A DNA stretch of 7,056 nucleotides from Candidatus Hydrogenedentota bacterium (GTDB lineage Bacteria; Hydrogenedentota; Hydrogenedentia; Hydrogenedentales; CAITNO01): contig JAKPUV010000189.1 in NCBI GenBank assembly GCA_029554925.1, positions 1 through 7,056 of the forward strand. Direction: 5' to 3'. This document shows positions 1 through 5,733 of the stretch, piece after piece. Position 1 is the first letter of the stretch; each line of letters begins with the position of its first letter. The position numbers were made by a program, and so were the translations under genes. The notes below the pieces were generated by a model, which did not search any database, was not told where the DNA came from, and saw only the letters and a program-made list of their open reading frames with translations.

Positions 1-10
1 CGCCAAAAAC

Positions 11-40
11 TTGACACCCGGCGCGGTTAACCGCTATGCT
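11..40 (+). promoter_or_regulatory. sigma70-type promoter of rpsD
   Basis: A perfect -35 hexamer TTGACA (11-16) is followed after 18 bp by TATGCT (35-40), which matches the -10 consensus at 4 of 6 positions. A short A-rich stretch (5-9) lies just upstream. Transcription would start near 46-48 and give rpsD a leader of about 130 nt. The assignment rests on motif match and spacing only. The match is conspicuous in a GC-rich window and sits sensibly ahead of a ribosomal protein gene. Confidence 0.7.
23..34. promoter_or_regulatory. 12-bp perfect palindrome in the promoter spacer, candidate operator
   Basis: GCGGTTAACCGC reads the same on both strands and lies wholly between the -35 and -10 hexamers, directly abutting the -10 box. 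A dimeric regulator bound here would cover the RNA polymerase spacer region. That position is typical of repressor operators and of MerR-type activator sites, although MerR promoters usually have 19-20 bp spacers. The palindrome is seen directly; its role as an operator is inference. Confidence 0.4.
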
Positions 41-91
41 ACCCGTCCTGTGCGGACGCAGTGTGTCCGCGCGCGTGTCTTTCTGCCGGAG

Positions 92-110
92 ACGGCCTCA
101 GGGCCGTTTT
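92..110 (+). terminator. attenuator-like hairpin in the rpsD leader
   Basis: A perfect 6-bp stem (ACGGCC 92-97 with GGCCGT 102-107) closed by a TCAG tetraloop ends in four T residues (107-110), as a short intrinsic terminator does. An alternative hairpin, GTTTTC (106-111) with GAAAAC (115-120), shares bases with it and would pair up the T tract. It could be an attenuator between promoter and gene. If the promoter call is wrong, it could instead end an upstream transcript. The T tract is short, so termination would probably be partial. Confidence 0.35.
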
Positions 111-157
111 CTGTGAAAACACCACTGAACTTGGCGCGGGACGGGTCCGCGCCGAAA

Positions 158-164
158 CGAAGGA
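158..164 (+). promoter_or_regulatory. ribosome binding site of rpsD
   Basis: CGAAGGA contains the Shine-Dalgarno core AAGGA, 15 nt before the ATG at 180. This spacing is longer than the usual 5-10 nt. The site starts directly after the third leader hairpin (131-155), so folding or protein binding there could affect ribosome access. Confidence 0.5.
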
Positions 165-179
165 CCATCGGAAACAGAC

Positions 180-791
180 ATGGCGAGATATCTCGGACCG
201 AAGCACAAGTTGAGCCGCCGCATCGGGAAGTGCATCTGGGGCAAGCCGAACAGCCCCGCCGCGAAGCGCCCCTATCCGTCCGGACAGCACGGGCCGAACC
301 TTCGGCGCAAGCTGTCGGTGTACGGCACGCAGCTGCTGGAGAAGCAGAAGCTGCGCATGTACTACGGCGCACTCATGGAGAAGCAGATGCGCCGGATCTT
401 CGACAAGGCGCGGCGTCTGGGCGGCAACACGGGCACCAACCTGATGATGCTGCTGGAGTCGCGGCTGGACTGCGTGGTCTGGCGGATGGGCTTCGCCCCG
501 ACGATCTTCGCCGCGCGCCAGCTGGTCACGCACTGCCACATCCTGGTGGACGGAGAGAAGGTCAACATCCCGTCGTTCCAGGTGAAGGCGGGGATGACCG
601 TCGCGGTGCGCCCGAAGAGCCGCAAGATCCCGATGATCATGGAGGGCGCCGAGCACCCGCCGGTGCAGATCCCCGAGTATCTGGACCGGGCGCCCAAGGC
701 CTTCGAGGGCAAGATGACCGCCACGCCGAACGCGGCCACGATTCCGTACCAGGTGGACACGAACAGCATTATCGGTTTCTACTCCCGGTAA
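180..791 (+). CDS. rpsD: 30S ribosomal protein S4 (zinc-free form)
   Basis: This encodes a 203-residue S4, the usual length. S4 is a primary 16S rRNA-binding protein that nucleates assembly of the 30S body and contributes to decoding accuracy. The N-terminal domain (about 1-95) opens with MARYLGPKHKLSRR and has the family signature RPYPSGQHG near residues 31-39, then the KLSVYG and LLEKQKLR helices. The RNA-binding S4 domain follows at about 96-158 (ESRLDCVVWRMGF, ARQLVTH, DGEKVNIPS). The protein ends in the typical FYSR. The four zinc cysteines of C+ S4 proteins are absent: the first pair is H9 and S12, and only an isolated C18 remains. The ATG at 180 gives the standard MARY start. The gene stands alone rather than in an alpha operon, between its own promoter and terminator. 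The identification is secure. Confidence 0.98.
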   Translation: MARYLGPKHKLSRRIGKCIWGKPNSPAAKRPYPSGQHGPNLRRKLSVYGTQLLEKQKLRMYYGALMEKQMRRIFDKARRLGGNTGTNLMMLLESRLDCVVWRMGFAPTIFAARQLVTHCHILVDGEKVNIPSFQVKAGMTVAVRPKSRKIPMIMEGAEHPPVQIPEYLDRAPKAFEGKMTATPNAATIPYQVDTNSIIGFYSR

Positions 792-815
792 TCCGGTTCC
801 CCATGCGTACTCTTC

Positions 816-856
816 CTGGCGGACCGCGCCATCGGCGGTTCGCCAGTGTTTTTTTT
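816..856 (+). terminator. intrinsic terminator after rpsD
   Basis: A 12-bp stem pairs 816-827 (CTGGCGGACCGC) with 835-846 (GCGGTTCGCCAG). It has one G-U pair, a 7-nt loop, and after two bases a run of eight T residues (849-856). It starts 24 bp after the rpsD stop codon. The features are canonical for Rho-independent termination, so rpsD is probably a single-gene unit with limited read-through into purA. Confidence 0.92.
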
Positions 857-874
857 GCGATGGAAGGGACGTTT

Positions 875-902
875 CCCGGCGCCGCGCGGCGCGGGGCAGG
901 AG
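875..902 (+). promoter_or_regulatory. hairpin and ribosome binding site of purA
   Basis: AGGAG (898-902) lies 10 nt before the purA ATG at 913 and is the likely ribosome binding site. A purine-rich GAGAAG (905-910) lies even closer. Immediately upstream, 875-883 can pair with 888-896 at eight of nine positions around a GCGC loop. This G+C-only hairpin ends one base before AGGAG. I find no convincing -35/-10 pair between the rpsD terminator and this site, so the source of purA transcription is not visible. The hairpin may simply reflect high G+C. Confidence 0.5.
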
Positions 903-912
903 CTGAGAAGAC

Positions 913-2193
913 ATGAGCATTGAGGTCGTCGTAGGAGCCAACTGGGGGGACGAGGGCAAGGGGCGGATGGTGGACTACCTGGCGCAGGACGCGGATTTCG
1001 TGGTCCGGTTCCAGGGCGGGAACAACGCGGGCCACACGGTGGTCAACGAATTCGGCGAGTTCAAGCTGCACCTGCTGCCGTCGGGTGTGTTCAACCCGAA
1101 CGTGGTGAACATCCTCGGGCCGGGCATGGTGATAGACCTTAAGGGGCTGGCCGACGAGATCGCCAACCTGAAGGCGCGGGGCATCACGCCGAACCTGCGC
1201 GTGTCTGACCGCGCGACGATCTGCTTCCCCTTCCACCGGCTGGAGGATGGGTGGGAGGAGGACCGGCTCGGCAAGAACGCCTACGGGTCCACGCGGCGGG
1301 GCATCGCCCCGGCCTACGGCGACCGCACGATGAAGAAGGCGATTCAGATCGGCGAGCTGCTGTATCCGGAGCGCTTCAGGGAGCGGCTGGCGGCGGTCTG
1401 CGAGTGGAAGCTCCAGAAGGCCGAGCGCTTCTACGGGCGCACGGGCGAGTTCACCTTCGAGGAGATGCTGGCGTGGTCGGAGGCGGCGGCGGAGACGGTG
1501 GCCCCGCTCATCTGCGACACGTCGGTGCTGCTGGAGGAGGGCGCGCGCGCCGGGAAGAAGATCCTCTTCGAGGCGCAGCTCGGCACCCTGCGCGACCTGA
1601 GCTTCGGCATCTACCCCTACACCACGTCGTCCTGCACGCTGGCGGCCTACGCCCCCATCGGCGGCGGGCTCTTCGGCCGTCCGGCGGACCGCGTGGTGGC
1701 GGTGGTCAAGGCGTTCTCGACCTGCGTGGGCGAGGGGCCCTTCGTCACGCTCATGGAGAGGGAGCTGGCGGACCAGCTGCGCGAGTCGGCCAAGGAGTAC
1801 GGCGCGGCCACGGGCCGCCCCCGGACCATCGGCCATTTCGACGCCCTGGCCACGCGCTACGGCGCGCAGGTGCAGGGGGCCACGGAGATCGCCCTCACCA
1901 AGCTGGACAGCCTGACCGGCATGCCCTCGCTGAAGATCTGCACGCACTACACGCACGAAGGGAAGGTGTACGACCGGTTCCCGCTGAACGCGGTGCTGGA
2001 GGAGGCCGCGCCGGTGTACGAGGAGACGGCGGGGTGGTCGGAGGACATCTCCGGCGTCCGCGAGTTCTCCGCCCTGCCCGAGGCCGCGCGGAAGTACGTC
2101 CTCCGCATCGAGGAGCTTGTCCAGTGCCCCATCCGCTACGTGTCCGTGGGGCCGGAGCGCGAGGCGCTGATCGACCGGGGGGCGCGCGGCTGA
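913..2193 (+). CDS. purA: adenylosuccinate synthetase, divergent subtype
   Basis: This 426-residue enzyme (E. coli PurA has about 432) is cytosolic. It condenses IMP with aspartate using GTP to form adenylosuccinate, the first step from IMP to AMP. The N-terminus has the GTP loop and catalytic Asp (WGDEGKG 11-17, D13). It is followed by GGNNAGHT (35-42, catalytic H41), GSTRRGIAPAY (125-135), the IMP/phosphate segment around 219-240, the aspartate loop TGRPR (300-304), the guanine-recognition TKLD (329-332) and the C-terminal SVGPER (411-416). Several IMP/aspartate-site positions differ from the E. coli type: K141 replaces R143, L223 replaces Q224 with a Gln one residue earlier, and A299 replaces T300. 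From memory, the GANWGDEGKG start and the QLG arrangement recur in PurA proteins of some Clostridia, so most of this is a clade trait. The start is supported by AGGAG and exact family numbering. mfd follows 22 bp later. Confidence 0.95.
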   Translation: MSIEVVVGANWGDEGKGRMVDYLAQDADFVVRFQGGNNAGHTVVNEFGEFKLHLLPSGVFNPNVVNILGPGMVIDLKGLADEIANLKARGITPNLRVSDRATICFPFHRLEDGWEEDRLGKNAYGSTRRGIAPAYGDRTMKKAIQIGELLYPERFRERLAAVCEWKLQKAERFYGRTGEFTFEEMLAWSEAAAETVAPLICDTSVLLEEGARAGKKILFEAQLGTLRDLSFGIYPYTTSSCTLAAYAPIGGGLFGRPADRVVAVVKAFSTCVGEGPFVTLMERELADQLRESAKEYGAATGRPRTIGHFDALATRYGAQVQGATEIALTKLDSLTGMPSLKICTHYTHEGKVYDRFPLNAVLEEAAPVYEETAGWSEDISGVREFSALPEAARKYVLRIEELVQCPIRYVSVGPEREALIDRGARG

Positions 2194-2215
2194 CGCCGTC
2201 CCGCGGAACACGCGC

Positions 2216-5200
2216 ATGGCTGACACAGGCATTCCATTTCCCCCCCTCGGCGCGGCCGCGGCCCTGGCCGCGGCGCTCCGGGAAAAGGGGCGCCGCGCCG
2301 CGCTGACGGGCGCGTGGGGCTCCGCGAAAACCCTCGCGGCGGCCCAGGCCGCCGAAGCCCTCGGCGCGCCGCTCTTCGCCGTGGCCCCCGGGCGCGTGGA
2401 GGCGGAGGCGCTTTACGACGACCTCTGCACCCTCTTCGGCGAGGAGCGCTGCGCCCTTTTCCCCGCGTGGGAGGTGCTGCCCACGGACCTCATGAGCCCG
2501 TCGGACGACATCGTGGCGGAGCGCATGAACACGCTGGAGCGCATGCTGGCCGCGCGCGACGCGGGCGCGCCCCTGCACGTGGCCGCGCCCCTGCGCGCGG
2601 TCATGCAGTACGTGGCCGACCGGCGCCGCCTGCGCGAGGAGACCCTCACCCTGCGCGAGGGGGAGGAGCACGACCTGGACGACCTGCTGGCGCGCCTGGT
2701 GAAGCTCGGCTACGAGCGCGACGTGATGGTGGAGCGGCGCGGCGATTTCAGCCTGCGCGGCGGCATCCTGGACGTCTTCCCCATCTCCGCCGAGCTGCCC
2801 TTCCGCCTGGAGTTCTTCGGCGACCGCATCGAGTCCATGCGCCTCTTCGAGCCCGAGACCCAGCGCAGCGCGGGGAAGGCCGTCTCCGTCATCCTGGCGC
2901 CCCGGTCGGAGAAGGCCATGCTGGCCGAGGGCCTGCGCGCGGGGCGCCACAAGACGGCCCTCACGGAGTACCTGCCCGACAACACGCTGGTGCTCGCGGA
3001 CGAGCCCGTGTCCCTGGCGGAGAAGGCCGCGGAGATCGCGGAGCAGTCCCGGAACAACCCCTTCTTCATGTCGCCGGAGGACCTGGAAAAGCGCCTGGGC
3101 GCGTTCCGCCGGCTGGACGCGGCGCAGTCGCCCTTCGACCCCGTGCCGGGCGTGAAGCCCGTGCGCATGGCGACGCTTTCGGTCATGAACTTCAGCGGGC
3201 GCGGCCCGGAGTTCTGGGAGCAGATGCGGCGCTGGGAGCAGGAGCGCTACGCGGTCACGCTGTTCTGCGTGAACACGGGCGAGCAGCGCCGCCTGCTGGA
3301 GCTGCTGGAGGAGCAGGGGTTCCAGCCCGGGCGCTACGGGGACTTCGACCTGCGCGTGCGGGTGGGGCGGCTGCGGGCGGGCTTCGTTTCGCCGGCGGAC
3401 CGGCTGGCCGCCCTGAGCGAGGGCGAGATCTTCGGCCGGCACTACGTGCGGCGCCGGCGCCGCCGCTTCGAGGCGGGGGCCGCGGTCACCCAGTTCAGCG
3501 ACCTGAAAGCGGGCGACTACATCGTCCACGAGGTCCACGGCGTGGGCCGCTACCTGGGCCTGAAGCGCTTCGCCGGGAAGGCGGGCGACTACATGGCCCT
3601 CCAGTACGCGGGGGGCGACACGGTCTACGTGCCCATCACGCACATAGACCAGATCCAGAAGTTCGCGGGCGGCGAGGGCGCGCTGCCGAAGATGGACCGC
3701 ATCGGCGGCGCGAGCTGGGCGCGGCGGCGCGAGCGCGTGAAGAAGGCGGTCCGCGAGATGACGGACGCGCTGGTGCGGCTCTACGCCGCGCGGGAGACCG
3801 TGCGGGGCCACGCGTTCGGCCCGGACACCCCGTGGCAGCGCGAGTTCGAGGACGCCTTCGAGTACACCGAGACGCCGGACCAGGCGCGGGCCATCGCCGA
3901 GGTGAAGCGCGACATGGAGTCGCACCGGCCCATGGACCGGCTCATCTGCGGCGACGTGGGCTACGGCAAGACCGAGGTGGCGCTGCGGGCGGCGTTCAAG
4001 GCCGTCATGGACGGCAAGCAAGCCGCCGTGCTCGCGCCGACGACCGTGCTCGCCCAGCAGCACCACAACACCTTCCGCGAGCGCATGGCCGACTACCCCG
4101 TGCGGATCGGCCTGCTCAACCGCTTCCGCACGCCCGCCCAGATCCGCGAGACGGTCCACAAGCTGCGCGACGGCGAGCTGGACATCGTCATCGGCACGCA
4201 CCGGCTCCTGTCGGAGGACATCGCTTTCCGCGACCTGGGCCTCGTCGTCATTGACGAGGAGCAGCGCTTCGGCGTGGCGCACAAGGAGCGGCTGAAGCAG
4301 ATGCGCACGCATGTGGACGTGCTGACGCTCTCGGCCACGCCGATCCCGCGCACGCTCCACATGTCCCTCATCGGCATCCGCGACATGAGCGTCATCAACA
4401 CGGCGCCCAACGACCGCCTGCCGATCCACACCTGCGTGGAGGCGTGGGACGCCAACCTGATCCGCGAGGCCGTGGAGCGCGAGCTGGCGCGCCAGGGCCA
4501 GGTCTTCTTCCTGCACAACCGGGTGCAGACCATCGAGAAGGCCGCCGCCTTCGTCGGCAAGCTCGTGCCGCGCGTGCGGGTCGGCGTGGGCCACGGCCAG
4601 ATGCCCAAGCACGAGCTGGAGGAGGTCATGACGGCCTTCGTCAACCGCGAGCTGGACGTGCTGGTCTGCACGACCATCATCGGCTCGGGCATTGACATCC
4701 CCAACGCGAACACGATCATCGTGGACCGGGCCGACCATTTCGGGCTCAGCCAGCTCTACCAGATCCGCGGGCGCGTGGGCCGCTACAAGCACCGCGCCTT
4801 CGCCTACCTCCTCGTGCCCGGCGACCGCGCCCTCACCGAGGACGCCCAGCTCCGCCTCAAGGCCCTGGAGGACTTCTCCGCCCTCGGGTCGGGCTACCGC
4901 ATCGCTTTGCGCGACCTCGAAATCCGCGGCGCCGGCGACCTCCTCGGAGCGGACCAGGCCGGCCACATCGCCGAAGTGGGCTACGAGACCTACCGCCAGC
5001 TCATCGAGGACGCCGTGGCCGAGGCCCGCGGACTCCCCGCGCGCCGCCGCCAGCTCCCGCCCCTCGACGCCCCCGTGGACGCCCACATCCCCGAGGACTA
5101 CATTCCCACGGGACAGCAGAAGATGACCATGTACCGGCGGCTGGCGGGCGTCGGCTCCGTCGAGGAGCTCCGCGAGCTGCGCGACGAGCTGCGCGACCGC

Positions 5201-5524
5201 TTCGGCCCGCCGCCCGCGCCCGTGGACCGTCTGCTCCAGGTGATGGAGGCCCGCGTGCTCGCGCTGGACGCGGGGGCGTCCGCCGTCCGCGTTGGCCGCG
5301 CCGAGGTCTTTGTGGCGTTTGAGAGCGCCGCGATGCTGCCCCAGGCCGACGAGGCGCGGCTCCGCCGCCTTTTCCAGGGAAGACTCCGCCTCGACCTCCA
5401 CGACAAGCCCGCCGCCGTGCTCACCCTGCCCGCCGCCGCCGACCCCCTCCGCGAATGCCTCGGCTTCCTCCAGATTCTCGCCCGCGAGCGGGTCGGCGGG
5501 GAGGAGGACGGCGAGGACGGGTAG
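2216..5524 (+). CDS. mfd: transcription-repair coupling factor Mfd
   Basis: This 1102-residue, full-length Mfd (E. coli 1148) is a DNA translocase. It pushes off RNA polymerase stalled at lesions and recruits UvrA, coupling repair to transcription. The UvrB-like N-terminal part (about 1-350) includes a degenerate P-loop GAWGSAKT (32-39) and the UvrA-binding segment VERRGDF...RGGILDVFP (172-189). A CarD/RID-type RNA polymerase-binding domain begins near 427 and runs to about 500. The RecG-like motor has Walker A GDVGYGKTE (579-587), a DEEQ box (680-683), a SATPIPRTLHMS segment, TTIIGSGID (819-827) and motif VI Q849-R856. The TRG translocation motif (about 892-911, ending RGAGDLLG) and the TRCF C-terminal domain (about 951-1050) follow. 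Weak GGAA (2205-2208) precedes the ATG by 7 nt. It is probably translated from the purA transcript. No frameshift or missing motor motif is seen. Confidence 0.98.
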   Translation: MADTGIPFPPLGAAAALAAALREKGRRAALTGAWGSAKTLAAAQAAEALGAPLFAVAPGRVEAEALYDDLCTLFGEERCALFPAWEVLPTDLMSPSDDIVAERMNTLERMLAARDAGAPLHVAAPLRAVMQYVADRRRLREETLTLREGEEHDLDDLLARLVKLGYERDVMVERRGDFSLRGGILDVFPISAELPFRLEFFGDRIESMRLFEPETQRSAGKAVSVILAPRSEKAMLAEGLRAGRHKTALTEYLPDNTLVLADEPVSLAEKAAEIAEQSRNNPFFMSPEDLEKRLGAFRRLDAAQSPFDPVPGVKPVRMATLSVMNFSGRGPEFWEQMRRWEQERYAVTLFCVNTGEQRRLLELLEEQGFQPGRYGDFDLRVRVGRLRAGFVSPADRLAALSEGEIFGRHYVRRRRRRFEAGAAVTQFSDLKAGDYIVHEVHGVGRYLGLKRFAGKAGDYMALQYAGGDTVYVPITHIDQIQKFAGGEGALPKMDRIGGASWARRRERVKKAVREMTDALVRLYAARETVRGHAFGPDTPWQREFEDAFEYTETPDQARAIAEVKRDMESHRPMDRLICGDVGYGKTEVALRAAFKAVMDGKQAAVLAPTTVLAQQHHNTFRERMADYPVRIGLLNRFRTPAQIRETVHKLRDGELDIVIGTHRLLSEDIAFRDLGLVVIDEEQRFGVAHKERLKQMRTHVDVLTLSATPIPRTLHMSLIGIRDMSVINTAPNDRLPIHTCVEAWDANLIREAVERELARQGQVFFLHNRVQTIEKAAAFVGKLVPRVRVGVGHGQMPKHELEEVMTAFVNRELDVLVCTTIIGSGIDIPNANTIIVDRADHFGLSQLYQIRGRVGRYKHRAFAYLLVPGDRALTEDAQLRLKALEDFSALGSGYRIALRDLEIRGAGDLLGADQAGHIAEVGYETYRQLIEDAVAEARGLPARRRQLPPLDAPVDAHIPEDYIPTGQQKMTMYRRLAGVGSVEELRELRDELRDRFGPPPAPVDRLLQVMEARVLALDAGASAVRVGRAEVFVAFESAAMLPQADEARLRRLFQGRLRLDLHDKPAAVLTLPAAADPLRECLGFLQILARERVGGEEDGEDG

Positions 5525-5733
5525 GCCGCAGCGTCTCCCGACATTCGCCCCGAAAGCCGGGCTGGAGCCCGGCGATCCCAGGGTGCGCTGGATCCAAGGT
5601 CTTCGCGGAGCATGACGGTCCCGGGATGTCCGTCCCGTCGCGCCTCCTGGGAGCGCCAGGCTCCAGCCGGGCAGGATCCTGGCCACCGCCCACATCCAGG
5701 CATTGCTCCAAGAAGGCGGAAGGGGGGCGCGGG
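5525..5733. other. non-coding gap between convergent genes
   Basis: These 209 bp separate the stop codons of mfd and the facing - strand gene. I find no credible coding sequence and no hairpin followed by a long T run. Most of the gap is taken up by the inverted-repeat element at 5556-5672. Further short palindromes are present, for example TGGATCCA at 5589-5596 and CAGGATCCTG at 5672-5681. Confidence 0.8.
5556..5672. repeat. composite inverted repeat, REP/MITE-like element
   Basis: Arms of 27 bp at 5556-5582 and 5646-5672 are inverted copies matching at 24 of 27 positions, separated by 63 bp. The left arm contains its own perfect hairpin: GCCGGGC (5556-5562), TGGA loop, GCCCGGC (5567-5573). 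The interior contains another, CGGGA (5622-5626) with TCCCG (5633-5637). On the - strand the left-arm hairpin is followed by TTTC, so it may weakly end leftward transcription, and the whole structure may insulate the converging genes. Nested palindromes in an intergenic gap resemble REP/BIME or small non-autonomous elements. Only one copy is visible here, so dispersal is inferred. No transposase or clear target duplication is seen. Confidence 0.55.

Larger units (their letters stand above)
47..179 (+). promoter_or_regulatory. structured 5' leader of rpsD
   Basis: This is the presumed untranslated leader between the promoter and the rpsD start. It can fold into three hairpins. The first pairs 49-57 with 65-73: six Watson-Crick pairs at the loop, plus an outer extension with two G-U pairs and a 7-nt loop, placed at the very 5' end of the RNA. 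The second pairs 92-97 with 102-107. The third pairs 133-139 with 147-153: seven perfect G-C pairs and a 7-nt loop, ending a few bases before the ribosome binding site. S4 represses its own synthesis by binding mRNA leaders in Bacillus and in enteric bacteria, so autoregulation is plausible. I do not recognise either known S4 leader fold here. Confidence 0.4.

Noticed and set aside
11..916. A 301-codon + strand frame overlapping rpsD
   Set aside because: It is out of frame with a certain ribosomal protein gene, begins inside the promoter, and reads through the terminator hairpin. It is a shadow frame.
913..2193. Possibility that the purA-like gene is PurZ (2-aminoadenylosuccinate synthetase of the Z-genome pathway)
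   Set aside because: PurZ proteins lack the catalytic Asp of the first motif, whereas D13 and H41 are both present here. No phage or Z-pathway neighbours are seen.
769..2232. A 487-codon open frame on the - strand opposite purA
   Set aside because: It has the same cause: codon-aligned antisense of a gene lacking TTA, CTA and TCA. The sequence is low-complexity and has no family resemblance.
1251..2306. A 351-codon + strand frame inside purA, and a similar 646-codon frame at 2314-4254 inside mfd
   Set aside because: Both are +1-type shadows of well-supported genes, rich in Gly/Arg/Ala/His and without motifs.
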